A stretch of 64,000 nucleotides of DNA from Candidatus Nitrosacidococcus sp. I8 (GCF_945836005.1 NZ_OX241534.1:186001-250000); one strand, 5' to 3'. Shown: positions 31,217 through 43,164, counted from the first letter of the stretch. Notes: generated by a model from the letters alone, not told the origin. Made by a program: numbers and translations.

Positions 31217-31705
31217 ATGAATATCTTACGTTCTTATTTAAAAAGTTTTTTACTCTGGGAACTAATTCTTGGTCTAAGACTAACAGGTCGTTATCTATTT
31301 GCTAGAAAAATAACTGTCCAATTTCCAGAAGAAAGAACTCCCTTATCTCCTAGATTCAGAGGGCTTCATGCTCTACGACGCTACCCTAATGGAGAAGAGA
31401 GGTGTATTGCTTGTAAATTATGCGAGGCCGTATGTCCTGCTTTGGCCATTACTATTGACTCTCATCAAAGGGAAGATAAAACTCGTCGTACAACTCGATA
31501 TGACATTGATCTTTTTAAGTGTATTTATTGTGGTTTTTGCGAAGAAGCATGCCCTGTTGACTCAATTGTATTGACAAGAGTTTTTGATTACCATTTTGAA
31601 GAACGTGGCGAACAGATTATGCATAAGGAGCAATTATTAGCGATTGGTGATAAATATGAACATCAGATTGCTGCTGATAGGACAGCGGATGCACCTTATC
31701 GATAA
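31217..31705 (+). CDS. nuoI: NADH-quinone oxidoreductase subunit I
   Basis: The 162-residue subunit carries two 4Fe-4S clusters (N6a and N6b) in paired motifs, [16 protein letters not shown] and [16 protein letters not shown]. The N-terminal amphipathic helix region ([22 protein letters not shown]) docks on the membrane arm. A GAGGAGG site precedes the start. Confidence 0.97.
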   Translation: MNILRSYLKSFLLWELILGLRLTGRYLFARKITVQFPEERTPLSPRFRGLHALRRYPNGEERCIACKLCEAVCPALAITIDSHQREDKTRRTTRYDIDLFKCIYCGFCEEACPVDSIVLTRVFDYHFEERGEQIMHKEQLLAIGDKYEHQIAADRTADAPYR

Positions 31706-31735
31706 TTAATAGCACTCAAGTTTTATATATTATTT

Positions 31736-32332
31736 ATGGAAAAAATACTATTTTATATCTTTTCTGCTATTTTGCTGTTTGCGGCATCTATGGTAATTAC
31801 AGTACGCAATCCTATTCAAGCAACCTTATTTTTAATTTTAGCTTTTTTTACAAGTGCAGCAATTTGGTTGTTACTTGAAGCAGAATTTTTAGCTATTATT
31901 CTAGTACTGGTCTATATCGGTGCAGTAATGGTTTTATTTTTATTCGTAGTTATGATGTTAGATATTAATTTAGTTTCCTTACGAGAAGGGTTTATCAAAT
32001 ATCTTCCCGTAGGATTTATAGTATCAGCACTCACTGCATTTGAGATGATGGCGGTATTAAAGCCAGAGAATTTTGGCTTATCTGTACCTGTACCCACACC
32101 TCACGATTCAAACTATAGTAACACAGAGGAGCTAGGGAATATCCTCTATACAGTCTATAGTTATCCTTTTGAGCTTGCTGCAGCAATTTTGCTAATAGCT
32201 ATTGTCGCTGCGATCACTCTCACTCTGCGGAGAGGTACCAATAAACATCAAGATCCGTCACAACAAGTACAAGTGAATCCCAAAGATCGAGTTAGGCTGG
32301 TTAAAATGACCAACTCGGAAACACGTAAATAG
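31736..32332 (+). CDS. nuoJ: NADH-quinone oxidoreductase subunit J
   Basis: The 198-residue membrane subunit has five predicted hydrophobic segments. The conserved third helix appears as FLAIILVLVYIGAVMVLFLFVVMMLDI, whose glutamate/tyrosine region shapes the hydrophilic axis of complex I. A charged C-terminal tail of about 35 residues faces the cytoplasm. Confidence 0.95.
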   Translation: MEKILFYIFSAILLFAASMVITVRNPIQATLFLILAFFTSAAIWLLLEAEFLAIILVLVYIGAVMVLFLFVVMMLDINLVSLREGFIKYLPVGFIVSALTAFEMMAVLKPENFGLSVPVPTPHDSNYSNTEELGNILYTVYSYPFELAAAILLIAIVAAITLTLRRGTNKHQDPSQQVQVNPKDRVRLVKMTNSETRK

Positions 32333-32347
32333 GTTAAATAAGCGATA

Positions 32348-32653
32348 ATGGTAACACTATCTGATTTTTTAGTTTTAGGCGCACTATTGTTCTGTCTTTC
32401 CGTTGCTGGGATTTTCCTAAATCGGAAGAATATTATTATCATCCTCATGTCACTTGAGCTTATGTTGTTAGCAATTAATATAAATTTTCTTGCATTTTCA
32501 CATTTCCTAGAAGATATATCTGGTCAAGTATTCGTTTTTTTTATATTAACAGTCGCTGCAGCAGAAAGTGCTATTGGTCTTGCAATTCTTGTAGTGTTAT
32601 TTCGCACCAGACATACTATTAATGTTGGTGACTGGGATAAATTAAAGGGCTAG
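32348..32653 (+). CDS. nuoK: NADH-quinone oxidoreductase subunit K
   Basis: This 101-residue, three-helix MrpC-like subunit has the two buried glutamates of the family in [16 protein letters not shown] and [12 protein letters not shown]. They form part of the proton-transfer axis. Length is identical to typical NuoK. It lies 15 bases after nuoJ and 6 bases before nuoL. Confidence 0.96.
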   Translation: MVTLSDFLVLGALLFCLSVAGIFLNRKNIIIILMSLELMLLAININFLAFSHFLEDISGQVFVFFILTVAAAESAIGLAILVVLFRTRHTINVGDWDKLKG

Positions 32654-32659
32654 AACGAG

Positions 32660-34615
32660 ATGAAAGCCCAAACTATCGGAATAATAATAGCACCCTTAAT
32701 CGGTTGTATTATTGCAGGTTTATTTGGTCGTAAAGTTGGACGTGTCTGGTCTCATCGTGCAGCAATAGCTGGAGTTGCAATTTCCTTCCTGTTATCTTCC
32801 ATTGTTTTCATTCAAGTAGTAACAAGTGGAGCTACCTATAATGAGCATATCTACACTTGGATAGGTACGGGGAATTTCCACTTAGAAATAGGATTTTTAA
32901 TCGACCATTTGAGTGCTCTCATGATGGTAGTTGTAAGTTTTGTATCTTTAATGGTACATATATACACCATTGGTTATATGGATGATGATCCTGGATATCA
33001 GAGATTTTTTAGCTATATTGCACTATTTACATTTTCCATGTTAATGCTGGTTATGGCTAATAACTTTCTGCAACTTTTTGTAGGTTGGGAAATAATGGGA
33101 TTAATATCCTACCTATTAATAGGATTTTGGTATAAAAAAGAATCAGCGATTTATGCTAATCTTAAAGCCTTTCTTGTCAACCGTGTAGGAGATATTGGAT
33201 TTTTATTAGGAATTGCCTGTGTATTAATGTATACAGGTAGCTTAGATTATAGTGAAGTGTTTGCAGCAATTCCGTCATTATCAGAAAAAACAATATCACT
33301 ATTTCCTAATACTTCTTATGCAGTACCTACAGTAATAGGCATTCTTCTTTTTATCGGAGCAATGGGTAAATCTGCCCAAATGCCACTACATGTTTGGCTA
33401 CCTGATTCTATGGAAGGACCTACACCTATTTCTGCGCTTATTCATGCTGCTACTATGGTAACTGCAGGAATTTTTATGGTGGCTCGAATGTCGCCTATAT
33501 ATGAGTTATCAGAGACTGCTTTAGGGTTTGTGCTAATCATCGGTGCATGTACTGCATTTTTTATGGGGCTTGTGGGTATCGTACAAGATGATATTAAGCG
33601 AGTTATTGCGTATTCTACTTTATCCCAATTAGGATATATGACGGTTGCTCTTGGTGTTTCTGCTTATTCAGCAAGTATTTTTCACTTAATGACTCATGCA
33701 TTTTTTAAGGCACTTTTATTTTTAGGTGCTGGTTCCGTAATTATTGCGATGCATCATGAACAGGATATGATGAAAATGGGCGGATTAAAAAGATATATGC
33801 CTATTACCTATTGGACAATGATTATTGGTGCACTTGCGTTAATCGGATTTCCTGGATTCTCAGGTTTTTTCTCCAAAGACTCTATTATTGAAGCAGTACA
33901 CCTTTCTAATATGCCGGGATCTAGTTTTGCTTATTTGATGGTAGTTTCCGGAGTCTTTGTGACAGCCTTCTATACATTTCGAATGTTATTTCTTACCTTT
34001 CATGGAGAAGAAAGAATGGATGAGCATACGAAGAGTCATCTTAAAGAATCTCCATATGTCGTTACCATTCCGCTTATTTTATTGGCTATACCTTCTGTCA
34101 TTGTAGGAATCTATATAAAAACCCTTTTGTTTGATGGTTTTTTTGGCGAAGCAATAGCAGTATTGCCGAATCATAACGTATTAGAAAAAATGGGTACTGA
34201 ATTACATGAAGGGATTATTCCATTTATTTTAGAAGGATTTAAAGGTCTTCCTTTTCTTTTAGCAGCTGCAGGTGTAATCACTGCGTGGCTTTTATATATT
34301 GCTTATCCTAAATTACCTAACCAAATTAGATCTCGATTCTCTCTAATTTATTGGGTTCTAATAAATAAATATGGCTTTGATCGATTTAATGAAATTTTCT
34401 TTGCAGGGGGCTTTCGTTATATCGGGAATTTATTTTCTCGATTTGGAGAACGGCTACTAATTGATGGTTTAATGGTAAATGGATCAGCACGAGTAGTAAG
34501 TGTCACCGCTCAAATTTCACGCCATTTACAATCTGGTTATCTTTTTCATTATGCTTTTGCCATGATTTTGGGTCTTTTATTTCTCATTGGTGGCTTTGTA
34601 ATTTATAAGGGATAG
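32660..34615 (+). CDS. nuoL: NADH-quinone oxidoreductase subunit L
   Basis: The 651-residue antiporter-like subunit is the distal proton pump. It has many hydrophobic segments, the conserved WEIMGLISYLLIGFW region with its key glutamate, PLHVWLPDSMEGPTPISALIHAATMV in the proton_antipo_M domain, and a long C-terminal amphipathic helix region that runs along NuoM and NuoN. Family lysines appear around GAMGKSAQMPLHV. Confidence 0.96.
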   Translation: MKAQTIGIIIAPLIGCIIAGLFGRKVGRVWSHRAAIAGVAISFLLSSIVFIQVVTSGATYNEHIYTWIGTGNFHLEIGFLIDHLSALMMVVVSFVSLMVHIYTIGYMDDDPGYQRFFSYIALFTFSMLMLVMANNFLQLFVGWEIMGLISYLLIGFWYKKESAIYANLKAFLVNRVGDIGFLLGIACVLMYTGSLDYSEVFAAIPSLSEKTISLFPNTSYAVPTVIGILLFIGAMGKSAQMPLHVWLPDSMEGPTPISALIHAATMVTAGIFMVARMSPIYELSETALGFVLIIGACTAFFMGLVGIVQDDIKRVIAYSTLSQLGYMTVALGVSAYSASIFHLMTHAFFKALLFLGAGSVIIAMHHEQDMMKMGGLKRYMPITYWTMIIGALALIGFPGFSGFFSKDSIIEAVHLSNMPGSSFAYLMVVSGVFVTAFYTFRMLFLTFHGEERMDEHTKSHLKESPYVVTIPLILLAIPSVIVGIYIKTLLFDGFFGEAIAVLPNHNVLEKMGTELHEGIIPFILEGFKGLPFLLAAAGVITAWLLYIAYPKLPNQIRSRFSLIYWVLINKYGFDRFNEIFFAGGFRYIGNLFSRFGERLLIDGLMVNGSARVVSVTAQISRHLQSGYLFHYAFAMILGLLFLIGGFVIYKG

Positions 34616-34620
34616 GAATA

Positions 34621-36135
34621 ATGTTACAGTTTCCAATTCTCTCATTAGTTATTTGGTTGCCAATTATGGGTGGTTTAGTAGTACTTGGGATAAGTAACCG
34701 TCCTACCGATCAAATTCGTAAATCTGCACTATTCTTTGCAGGGCTATCTTTTCTAATAAGCTGGTTTCTATATATTTGGTTTGATACCAGTGAAGCTACA
34801 ATGCAGTTTCAAGAAAAAATAGTATGGTTAGAAGCTTTTAAAGTTTATTACCATGTAGGTATTGATGGTATTTCGATGCCGCTTATTATTTTAAATACAT
34901 TCTCTACCCTCCTAGTAGTCATTGCTGGTTGGCAAATAATTAAATATAAATTAGCCCAATATATGGCTAGTTTTTTAATTATGGAAGGGTTAATGAATGG
35001 AGTTTTTGCAGCATTAGATAGCATTTTATTTTATATATTTTTTGAAGGTACATTGATACCTCTATTTCTGATTATTGGTATTTGGGGAGGACCTAATCGA
35101 GTTTACGCTACACTTAAGTTTTTCCTCTATACTTTTTTTGGATCAGTTTTCTTTTTAATTGCAATTCTCTACTTAAGGAGTGTTACTGGTAATTTTGATA
35201 TTCTTAGCTTTCATGAAGTCCCTTTAGGAATGCAAGCTCAGATAGGATTATTTTTTGCTTTTCTAATTGCCTTTGCAGTAAAAATACCTATGTGGCCTGT
35301 GCATACTTGGTTACCGGATGCTCACGTTGAAGCCCCTACTGGAGGATCGGTTATACTAGCAGCAATCGCTTTAAAGCTGGGTGCTTATGGTCTTATGCGG
35401 TTTAGCCTACCGATTGTACCCGATGCTAGCCTTGCTTTAGATTGGTTCATTATTACCCTTTCTTTGATTGCTATAGTCTATATTGGGTTAGTTGCTATCG
35501 TGCAACAAGACATTAAAAAACTTATTGCTTATTCTAGTGTTTCCCATATGGGATTTGTTACTTTAGGGCTATTTATTAGCTTTGTAATCTTTGCTCAAGG
35601 AACTGAAGGAGAAGGATCTACCCTAGGGCTTTCAGGCGCACTAGTGCAGATGATTTCCCACGGTCTTGTATCTGCTGGTATGTTTTTATGTATGGGGGTC
35701 TTATATGATCGCATGCATACTCGTCTTATTAAGGATTATGGTGGTGTCATTAACACAATGCCTATCTTTGGTGCGTTCTGGGTTTTATTTGCAATGGCAA
35801 ATACGGGATTACCTGGCACCTCCGGTTTTGTAGGTGAGTTTTTAGTGATTTTAGGAGCGTTTCAAGCTAATTTTTGGTATGCTTTTTGGGCATCACTTAC
35901 ACTAATTCTAAGTGCTTCCTATTCTCTATGGATGATTAAGCGAGTTGTGTTTGGTGAAGTATCAAATGATAATGTAGCTGCTTTGAAAGATTTAAGTACA
36001 AGGGAGTTTCTAATCCTTGGCTCATTAGCAGTAGCAGTATTATTTCTCGGAGTATGGCCTCAACCTTTATTAGAGGTTATGCACGAATCTATAGATCACC
36101 TATTATCCCAAATCACAGTGTCAAAATTAATTTAA
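34621..36135 (+). CDS. nuoM: NADH-quinone oxidoreductase subunit M
   Basis: The 504-residue antiporter-like pump subunit has the conserved glutamate in FFEGTLIPLFLIIGIWGG. KIPMWPVHTWLPDAHVEAPTGGSV is the central lysine/histidine region, and QDIKKLIAYSSVSHMGF is the antiporter signature. It lies 5 bases after nuoL. Confidence 0.97.
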   Translation: MLQFPILSLVIWLPIMGGLVVLGISNRPTDQIRKSALFFAGLSFLISWFLYIWFDTSEATMQFQEKIVWLEAFKVYYHVGIDGISMPLIILNTFSTLLVVIAGWQIIKYKLAQYMASFLIMEGLMNGVFAALDSILFYIFFEGTLIPLFLIIGIWGGPNRVYATLKFFLYTFFGSVFFLIAILYLRSVTGNFDILSFHEVPLGMQAQIGLFFAFLIAFAVKIPMWPVHTWLPDAHVEAPTGGSVILAAIALKLGAYGLMRFSLPIVPDASLALDWFIITLSLIAIVYIGLVAIVQQDIKKLIAYSSVSHMGFVTLGLFISFVIFAQGTEGEGSTLGLSGALVQMISHGLVSAGMFLCMGVLYDRMHTRLIKDYGGVINTMPIFGAFWVLFAMANTGLPGTSGFVGEFLVILGAFQANFWYAFWASLTLILSASYSLWMIKRVVFGEVSNDNVAALKDLSTREFLILGSLAVAVLFLGVWPQPLLEVMHESIDHLLSQITVSKLI

Positions 36136-36159
36136 ATTATAAGCCACAGAATAAACAAG

Positions 36160-37605
36160 ATGAGTTTCGATACGCCCAATTTTTTACCTGCACTGCCAGA
36201 AATATTAACTCTAGGAATGGGCTGCGTACTTTTATTAGCGGTTGCTTATAGTGGTGCACAAAGCGGTAAAATAGCATATAAAATTACACAAGCTACGTTA
36301 ATAATTTTAGCATTAGTTACGCTATACTATTTTGATTCCTCTTCCCATAGCATCACATTTAATAATAGCTATATTAAAGATCCTTTAAGCGACTCGCTAA
36401 AAATATTTATTTATCTAACTGTTTTTTTGGTCTTTTTATATTCCCGGGATTATCTTCAAGCCAGAAATTTAGAAAAAGGGGAATTTTATATCCTTGGCCT
36501 CTTTGGGATGTTAGGGATTATGGTTATTACTTCAGCTCATCATTTTCTACTTCTTTATTTAGGTTTGGAGCTCCTCTCCCTAAGCCAGTATGCTATGGTG
36601 GCACTAAATAGAAATAATAACTTAGCTGCTGAGGCAGCAATGAAATATTTTGTGCTAGGATCGCTTGCTTCTGGTATGTTGCTCTATGGTATGTCTATGA
36701 TATATGGAGTAACTGGGAGCCTTGAAATTGATGCCATAGCAAATACAATTGCAAAAAATACTGATGGTAACTCGAGTATCGTCTTAGCATTTGGGTTAGT
36801 CTTTATTATGGCAGCACTTGCTTTTAAATTTGGAGCAGTGCCTTTTCATATGTGGCTTCCTGATGTATATCATGGCGCACCAACAGCAGTAACCCTTTAT
36901 ATCGGTACTGCTCCTAAAGTTGCTGCGTTTGCAATGCTTATGCGTTTGCTAGTAGATAGCTTAGAAGGAATACAGCCGCAATGGGAGGGCATGATGATTA
37001 TTCTTGCTTCTCTCTCCATGGTGCTTGGAAATATTGTAGCAATTGCCCAAAGTAATATTAAACGTATGCTTGCATATTCTGCTATATCCCATATGGGATT
37101 TCTCTTTTTAGGTACGCTTACAGGTACTCATACAGGATACGCAGCTTCTATGTTTTATATCATAATATATACTCTTATGAGCCTTGGTAGCTTTGGAATG
37201 ATTGCATTACTTTCTAGATCAGGGTTTGAGTCTGATCAAATAGAAAATTTTAAAGGATTAAATGAGCGTAGCCCTTGGTTTGCTTTTATGATGCTCATTT
37301 TAATGTTCGCGATGATGGGATTTCCACCCACTGCGGGATTCTATGCTAAGTGGGCAGTTATTATGGCTATAATAGATAAGGGATTAATCTGGTTAGCTAT
37401 AGTTGCGGTAGTTTCTTCTGTTATAGGTGCTTTCTACTACTTACGAGTAGTCAAATATATGTACTTTGATAAATCTAGTGAAACTACTCCTTTGAGTGTA
37501 AAAGCTGATTTTCAATGGTGTATGAGCGGTAATAGTTTAGCATTATTAGGATTAGGGCTTTTCCCAAGTTCCTTGATGAATTTATGCTTATCTGCTTTAA
37601 GCTAA
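36160..37605 (+). CDS. nuoN: NADH-quinone oxidoreductase subunit N
   Basis: The 481-residue third antiporter-like subunit has [17 protein letters not shown] with the conserved glutamate, then [23 protein letters not shown] and [17 protein letters not shown]. It ends the 14-gene complex I operon. It is convergent with rluD, with only 17 bases between the stop codons and no obvious terminator in that gap. Confidence 0.96.
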   Translation: MSFDTPNFLPALPEILTLGMGCVLLLAVAYSGAQSGKIAYKITQATLIILALVTLYYFDSSSHSITFNNSYIKDPLSDSLKIFIYLTVFLVFLYSRDYLQARNLEKGEFYILGLFGMLGIMVITSAHHFLLLYLGLELLSLSQYAMVALNRNNNLAAEAAMKYFVLGSLASGMLLYGMSMIYGVTGSLEIDAIANTIAKNTDGNSSIVLAFGLVFIMAALAFKFGAVPFHMWLPDVYHGAPTAVTLYIGTAPKVAAFAMLMRLLVDSLEGIQPQWEGMMIILASLSMVLGNIVAIAQSNIKRMLAYSAISHMGFLFLGTLTGTHTGYAASMFYIIIYTLMSLGSFGMIALLSRSGFESDQIENFKGLNERSPWFAFMMLILMFAMMGFPPTAGFYAKWAVIMAIIDKGLIWLAIVAVVSSVIGAFYYLRVVKYMYFDKSSETTPLSVKADFQWCMSGNSLALLGLGLFPSSLMNLCLSALS

Positions 37606-37622
37606 AGAGTACAATATTACCT

Positions 37623-38579
37623 TTATTTAAAATTATTATTTTCTTTAAGTAAAGTAAGTATATTTTTCATATCTTCTGGAAGTGGCGCTTCCCAAGCCAT
37701 GTTCTGCCCATTTAATGGATGAGTAAGCTCTAAGCGAACGGCATGTAGTGCTTGCCGCTTAAAATTACGTAACCTGTCAGTCAGCATTTCATTACTTTTT
37801 TCTGGGATTTGGAGACGCCTGCCATAAACAGGATCTCCAAGTAAGGGGTAATTGATATAAGCTAGATGAACTCGGATTTGATGTGTCCTACCTGTCTCTA
37901 AAAAACAGGCTGCGTAGGTGTGGGACTGAAAACGGGATAATACTCTATAGTAAGTAACAGCTGGTTTTCCAGAATCATTTACAGACATTCTTTTTCGATC
38001 GATAGGATGGCGGGCTATAGGTGCCCTAATCACACCTCCACTTGTTATTACCCCTGTAGTAATTGCTCGATATTCCCTATGTATCTGATAATTTTGTAAC
38101 TGCTGCACTAAATTAGTATGAGCTGGAATAGTTTTAGCAATGACTAACAGACCTGTAGTATCTTTATCTAATCTATGAATAAGCCCTGCCCGAGGTATTG
38201 CTTCTAATTCGGGAGCATAGTTCAATAATCCATTGACTAAAGTACCATCATAATTGCCTGCTGCTGGATGTACTACTAAATTAGCTGGCTTATTAATAAT
38301 AATGAGAGCTTCATCCTCATAAATAATATGAAGTGGTAAAGGCTGAGGTTTCCACTCAGTTTCAGTTTCTACTTCTGCATGTAGTATTACAGATTCTCCG
38401 CCTGATACTATATCTCGAGGGCGAGCTGAAGTATCATTAATTTTTACTTGACCATTCTTTAGCCACATTTGAAGACGAGTACGAGAATAGGCAGGAAAGA
38501 TTTGAGCAAGTGTCTGATCTAGACGCTTTCCTTCTAACTCTAGAGGAATGATCGTATTTTCTTGTATTAATCCTTTCAT
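37623..38579 (-). CDS. rluD: 23S rRNA pseudouridine(1911/1915/1917) synthase
   Basis: The 318-residue RluA-family synthase has an N-terminal S4-like RNA-binding domain (residues about 14-75: RLDQTLAQIFPAYSRTRLQMWLK). The catalytic domain includes the signature GLIHRLDKDTTGLLVIAK with the active aspartate. ETGRTHQIRVHLAYINYPLLGDPVYG is the second conserved block. It modifies helix 69 of 23S rRNA. RluC or another RluA-type enzyme cannot be excluded, but length and motif set favour RluD. Confidence 0.9.
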   Translation of the reverse strand: MKGLIQENTIIPLELEGKRLDQTLAQIFPAYSRTRLQMWLKNGQVKINDTSARPRDIVSGGESVILHAEVETETEWKPQPLPLHIIYEDEALIIINKPANLVVHPAAGNYDGTLVNGLLNYAPELEAIPRAGLIHRLDKDTTGLLVIAKTIPAHTNLVQQLQNYQIHREYRAITTGVITSGGVIRAPIARHPIDRKRMSVNDSGKPAVTYYRVLSRFQSHTYAACFLETGRTHQIRVHLAYINYPLLGDPVYGRRLQIPEKSNEMLTDRLRNFKRQALHAVRLELTHPLNGQNMAWEAPLPEDMKNILTLLKENNNFK

Positions 38580-38666
38580 AAAATTTGTATTACTATACAG
38601 AAAAAATTTTAAGCCAGTATACTGAAAGGGTAAATCTAGCTATTTATATAAAATTTTATTAGCGCT

Positions 38667-40751
38667 ATGAAAAATCACCTTCAAAACGAAACAAGCCCCT
38701 ACCTATTACAACATGTAGATAATCCAGTAGATTGGCATCCTTGGAATAAAGATACACTAGATCGTGCCTCTCAAGAAAAAAAACCTATTTTACTCTCTAT
38801 TGGCTACTCTGCTTGCCATTGGTGCCATGTCATGGCTCACGAATCTTTTGAAAATAAAGATACAGCACTCATTATGAATCAACACTTTATCAATGTTAAA
38901 GTAGATAGAGAAGAGCGCCCTGATTTAGATCAAATCTATCAGTTGGCACAACAGATGCTAACTGGTAGAACAGGCGGCTGGCCATTAACTTTATTTTTAG
39001 AGCCTACAAAACAAGTCCCCTTTTTCGGTGGTACTTATTTTCCCCCTGAAAGCCGATATGGATTACCTGGGTTTAAAGATTTATTACAGCAAATTTCCCA
39101 GTATTTTCACACAAATTCTTCAGAAATTTATGCCCAAAATAGCCGTTTATTAGCTGCTTTTAGAAATATTGATAAACGAATCCAGATTGATAAAGTTTCC
39201 AGCTTAGATTTTTCTCCTCTAAAGAAATCGCAGGAAGAATTATCCCAATCCTTTGATTTTCAATATGGCGGGATGAAAGGTGCTCCTAAATTTCCTAATC
39301 CTCCTATCATTGAACGATATTTGAATGAAACTATAGGATCTTATTTAACAAAAGAAGAACAACAGCAATCCACTACTAAACTTCAGATCACTTTAGATTA
39401 TATGGCATTAGGAGGAATTTATGACCAGATAGGTGGAGGGTTTTATCGTTATTCAGTTGATGGAAAATGGCAAATTCCTCACTTTGAAAAAATGCTTTAC
39501 GACAATGGGCAATTATTATTTCTCTATAGTAAAGCCTATAGTTTATTAAAAACGAAATTATATCGTAGAGTCTTACTCGAGACTGGAAACTGGGTGATTA
39601 GAGAAATGCAATCTCCAGAAGGAGGGTATTACTCATCTCTAGACGCAGACTCAGAAGGCCATGAAGGTAAATACTATGTTTGGTCTGAAAAGGAAATCCA
39701 ACCCATATTAGATGACAGTGAATATCAATTAGCCAATCAGTATTTTGGGCTAGATCAGCCTAGCAATTTTGAAGATTATTGGCACCTACATTGTACTATT
39801 AGTGAGGAAATTTTAGCTCAAAAACTAGAACTACCTCTTGATAGTACTCAAAAACAAATTATCACTATTAAAGAAAAACTACGTGTCGCTAGAAGCAATC
39901 GCATTTACCCAACTCGAGATGAAAAAATACTGACTTCTTGGAATGGATTAATGATTAAAGGTATGGTAACTGCAGGGCAAGTATTAGATCAACCTAATTT
40001 TATTGATTCTGCCGAGAAGGCATTAAGATTTATCCATAATAATTTATGGATAAATGATCGTTTGCTGGCTACTTACAAAGACAAAAAATCAAGATACCCT
40101 GCTTATCTTGATGATTATGCTTTTCTTATCGATGCACTAATAACTTTATTACAAATACGATGGAAAGATGAGCTCTTTACTTTTTTAATTCAACTTACTG
40201 ATACGGTGCTTACTCACTTTGAGAATAAGGATCAGGGCGGTTTTTATTTCACTGCCCATGATCAAGAGGTACCTATTTCCCGTTTGATACCTTTAACAGA
40301 TAATGCAACGCCATCAGGAAATGGGGTAATGACGTACAACCTAATACGGCTTGGGCATTTATTTGATAATATGGCTTATTTGGAAGCAGCTGAACGATGT
40401 TTAAAAACGAGCTGGTTTAGTGTCCAACAAACTCCTCATGCCCATTGTAGCTTGCTTAAAGCACTAGAATTATATCTTTATCCTCCAGAAATAATTATAT
40501 TACGAGGACCTGAATCAGCATTGATTCCATGGCATCGTCCTGCTTTTGAGCACCACATGCAACGCAGAATAGTGCTTGCAATTCCATTGTATACTAATAA
40601 GTATTTGCCTAAACAGCTAGAAAAATATCAGCCTATTAATTTAAATGGAGTAACAGCTTATATTTGCCATGGTCAGACTTGTTTAGCCCCCATCACTGAA
40701 TTTGAATCATTTAAAAGCCAGCTTAAAGGCAGTAACCAAAATTATCTTTAA
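38667..40751 (+). CDS. DUF255 thioredoxin-fold protein (YyaL/SPATA20 family)
   Basis: The 694-residue protein begins with the DUF255 thioredoxin-like domain: [17 protein letters not shown], then [16 protein letters not shown] with a CxxC pair near residue 52, [11 protein letters not shown], and [16 protein letters not shown]. The remainder is a six-hairpin alpha/alpha toroid like N-acylglucosamine epimerases ([45 protein letters not shown]). The family is widespread from bacteria to human SPATA20, and its biochemical role is not settled. Its 3' end overlaps the convergent kinase gene by 29 bases. Confidence 0.92.
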   Translation: MKNHLQNETSPYLLQHVDNPVDWHPWNKDTLDRASQEKKPILLSIGYSACHWCHVMAHESFENKDTALIMNQHFINVKVDREERPDLDQIYQLAQQMLTGRTGGWPLTLFLEPTKQVPFFGGTYFPPESRYGLPGFKDLLQQISQYFHTNSSEIYAQNSRLLAAFRNIDKRIQIDKVSSLDFSPLKKSQEELSQSFDFQYGGMKGAPKFPNPPIIERYLNETIGSYLTKEEQQQSTTKLQITLDYMALGGIYDQIGGGFYRYSVDGKWQIPHFEKMLYDNGQLLFLYSKAYSLLKTKLYRRVLLETGNWVIREMQSPEGGYYSSLDADSEGHEGKYYVWSEKEIQPILDDSEYQLANQYFGLDQPSNFEDYWHLHCTISEEILAQKLELPLDSTQKQIITIKEKLRVARSNRIYPTRDEKILTSWNGLMIKGMVTAGQVLDQPNFIDSAEKALRFIHNNLWINDRLLATYKDKKSRYPAYLDDYAFLIDALITLLQIRWKDELFTFLIQLTDTVLTHFENKDQGGFYFTAHDQEVPISRLIPLTDNATPSGNGVMTYNLIRLGHLFDNMAYLEAAERCLKTSWFSVQQTPHAHCSLLKALELYLYPPEIIILRGPESALIPWHRPAFEHHMQRRIVLAIPLYTNKYLPKQLEKYQPINLNGVTAYICHGQTCLAPITEFESFKSQLKGSNQNYL

Positions 40752-41664
40752 ACCGATCCCAAAACTCTGTAATCTTAAAATAATGATTTTGAGTGCCATG
40801 GGATTCGATTTTAATTGCTCCTAATAAAGAAGCAATATGACCGGTGGTTTCCCAATCCATACCATGGCTAATACCATAAAGTAACCCTGCCCGATAAGCA
40901 TCGCCACACCCTGTTGGATCCGATAGAGTAGCAGCCCTAGCAGGTGGAATTTTAACCTCTTTTTCTTCAGTATAAATAGTAGAGCCATCACCACCTTGCG
41001 TTATAATAAGTGCCTTTACTTGTTTTGCAAGCTCTTCAATAGATAACTGAGTACGATCTTGAAATAAATGTGCTTCATAATCATTCATACTTATCCAAGT
41101 CGCTTGTTGCACAAAAGTAAGAAGCTCATTTCCACTAAACATAGGCAATCCCTGCCCTGGATCAAAGATAAATGGAATACCTGCTTCATAGAATTGCTTA
41201 GCATGCTGAATCATTCCATCTCGACCATCAGGAGAAACAATACCAATATCAATATCCTTATTTCTGTTAGCATCTTCAATTCTGTTTTCATGGGAAAAAT
41301 TCATCGCCCCTGGATGGAATACTGTAATTTGATTACTATCGGTATCTGTAGTAATAAATGCTTGTGCAGTATAAGTATTATCAATTAAACGTACATATTG
41401 GAGTGGAATATCCTTTTTAGTAAACCATTCTCGATAGGAAGTAAAATCATCTCCTACCGTCCCCATAGGGATAGGATCTCCTTGAAGTAATTTAAGGTTG
41501 TAAGCGATATTGCCTGCACATCCGCCAAATTCTCTACGTAGCTTAGGTGCTAAAAAAGAAACATTGAGCATATGTACTTTATCTGGAAGGATATGCTTTT
41601 TGAACTGATCGTGGAACACCATGATCGTATCGTAGGCAAATGATCCACAAATTAATGCTGGCAT
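40723..41664 (-). CDS. PfkB-family carbohydrate/nucleoside kinase
   Basis: The 313-residue protein has the ribokinase fold. The N-terminal substrate region holds [15 protein letters not shown] near residue 66, and [10 protein letters not shown] follows later. The C-terminal PfkB signature [16 protein letters not shown] includes the catalytic aspartate in GCGD. Such sequences are usually annotated as adenosine-kinase-like or sugar kinases, and the substrate cannot be told from motifs alone. It overlaps the DUF255 gene tail to tail and lies upstream of nothing obvious that would hint at substrate. Confidence 0.85.
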   Translation of the reverse strand: MPALICGSFAYDTIMVFHDQFKKHILPDKVHMLNVSFLAPKLRREFGGCAGNIAYNLKLLQGDPIPMGTVGDDFTSYREWFTKKDIPLQYVRLIDNTYTAQAFITTDTDSNQITVFHPGAMNFSHENRIEDANRNKDIDIGIVSPDGRDGMIQHAKQFYEAGIPFIFDPGQGLPMFSGNELLTFVQQATWISMNDYEAHLFQDRTQLSIEELAKQVKALIITQGGDGSTIYTEEKEVKIPPARAATLSDPTGCGDAYRAGLLYGISHGMDWETTGHIASLLGAIKIESHGTQNHYFKITEFWDRFKDNFGYCL

Positions 41665-41715
41665 GTTTTCTCCTTGATTATGAAATTTTTATTTAAAGAA
41701 TCATATAGCTTCACT

Positions 41716-43164
41716 TTAACCCTGCCAAGCGATATCCAATTCTCGTGCTGCTTTGACCTCATCAAGGCGACGTACTGGTAAATTGTGAGGAGCGGATTTA
41801 AGCTGATTTAGATCCTCGTGTGCCTCTCTTATAATTTGTGCCATGGCATCAACAAAAGAATCAAGAGTTTGTTTACTCTCTGTCTCTGCTGGCTCTATCA
41901 AAAGACACTCAGGGACTAAGAGGGGAAAATAAACAGTAGGCGCATGAAAACCAAGATCTAGTAATCGTTTAGCCACATCAGTTGCTGTCATATTCATTTC
42001 TTGAGCTTGTCGTTTTAAGGTAACCACAAATTCATGACCAGCACGACGAGTTGGATAAGCTAAATCAAATCCTAGCTCGCTCATTCTCTTTGCAAGATAG
42101 TTAGCATTTAGAGCAGAGAAATCAGATACTCGCTCCATACCTTCTCGACCCAACAATCTAATGTAAATATAAGCACGGAGTAAAACTCCTGCATTCCCCA
42201 TCCAAGCAGAAAGTCGACCAATACTCTGTGGGCAATCCTCTTCTACAAGCCAGCGGTATTGTCCATCCGCTCTTCTACCTACTCGGGGGATAGGAAGAAA
42301 AGGGAGTAATTTTTCACCAACACCAACAGGTCCGGCTCCAGGGCCGCCGCTACCATGAGGCGTAGCAAAGGTTTTATGTAAGTTAAGATGAATGACATCA
42401 AAACCCATATCTCCAGGTTTTACTTTACCTAAAATAGCATTTAGGTTTGCTCCATCATAATAGAGTAACCCACCTGCCTGATGCACTTTATCGGCAACCG
42501 TTTTAATATTACGATCAAAAATCCCTAAGGTAGAAGGATTAGTCAACATAATTCCTGCGGTTTTTGGTCCGAGTACTTTATCAAGTGCTGCTAAATCTAT
42601 ATCTCCTTCCGCATTGGTAGGAATTTCCCGTACTTGAAAACCGCACATGGTTGCTGTTGCAGGATTGGTACCATGGGCTGCATCAGGAACTAGCATTTCA
42701 CGCCGTTCATGATTACCCATTGCATCATGATAAGCTCGGATCATTGCAACTCCAGTAAATTCTCCTTGAGCTCCAGCCATAGGAGCAAGGCTAATAGCCT
42801 TCATCCCTGTAATAGCAGCTAGAATTTCTTGCAGCTCATAAAGACAAGATAAATAGCCTTGACTTAGAAAATCAGGCGTTGCTGGGTGTCGCTCTAAGAA
42901 TCCAGGCAGATGAGCTAATGTATGACAAATCTTAGGGTTGTACTTCATAGTACAGGAACCTAAGGGGTAGAAGTGGGTATCGATTGAAAAATTTTTTTGA
43001 GATAACCGGGTGTAATGCCGGACTACATCCAATTCAGAGACTTCAGGTAACCTAGGAGGAGTTTTTCTCAATAGATCCTGTGGTAAATCTTCTGTAATAG
43101 AATTATTTTTAGGAATTTGAGTTGGTGCATGTCGGTTTGGGCGTGAAGATTCAAAAATCAGCAT
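41716..43164 (-). CDS. gcvPB: Glycine dehydrogenase (decarboxylating) subunit 2
   Basis: The 482-residue C-terminal-half P-protein of the glycine cleavage system belongs to the two-subunit type. The pyridoxal phosphate lysine is in [21 protein letters not shown]-terminal [11 protein letters not shown] and [12 protein letters not shown], and [11 protein letters not shown], are conserved. The enzyme decarboxylates glycine and loads aminomethyl on the H protein. It needs GcvPA, normally encoded just upstream. Here the upstream neighbour is a broken dioxygenase gene, so gcvPA must be elsewhere or absent. No glycine riboswitch-like structure is evident in the 133-base leader. Confidence 0.95.
   Translation of the reverse strand: MLIFESSRPNRHAPTQIPKNNSITEDLPQDLLRKTPPRLPEVSELDVVRHYTRLSQKNFSIDTHFYPLGSCTMKYNPKICHTLAHLPGFLERHPATPDFLSQGYLSCLYELQEILAAITGMKAISLAPMAGAQGEFTGVAMIRAYHDAMGNHERREMLVPDAAHGTNPATATMCGFQVREIPTNAEGDIDLAALDKVLGPKTAGIMLTNPSTLGIFDRNIKTVADKVHQAGGLLYYDGANLNAILGKVKPGDMGFDVIHLNLHKTFATPHGSGGPGAGPVGVGEKLLPFLPIPRVGRRADGQYRWLVEEDCPQSIGRLSAWMGNAGVLLRAYIYIRLLGREGMERVSDFSALNANYLAKRMSELGFDLAYPTRRAGHEFVVTLKRQAQEMNMTATDVAKRLLDLGFHAPTVYFPLLVPECLLIEPAETESKQTLDSFVDAMAQIIREAHEDLNQLKSAPHNLPVRRLDEVKAARELDIAWQG

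Noticed and set aside
41068-41388. 106-residue plus-strand frame opposite the PfkB kinase
   Set aside because: It is antisense to a well-supported kinase gene, with no ribosome site or recognisable domain.
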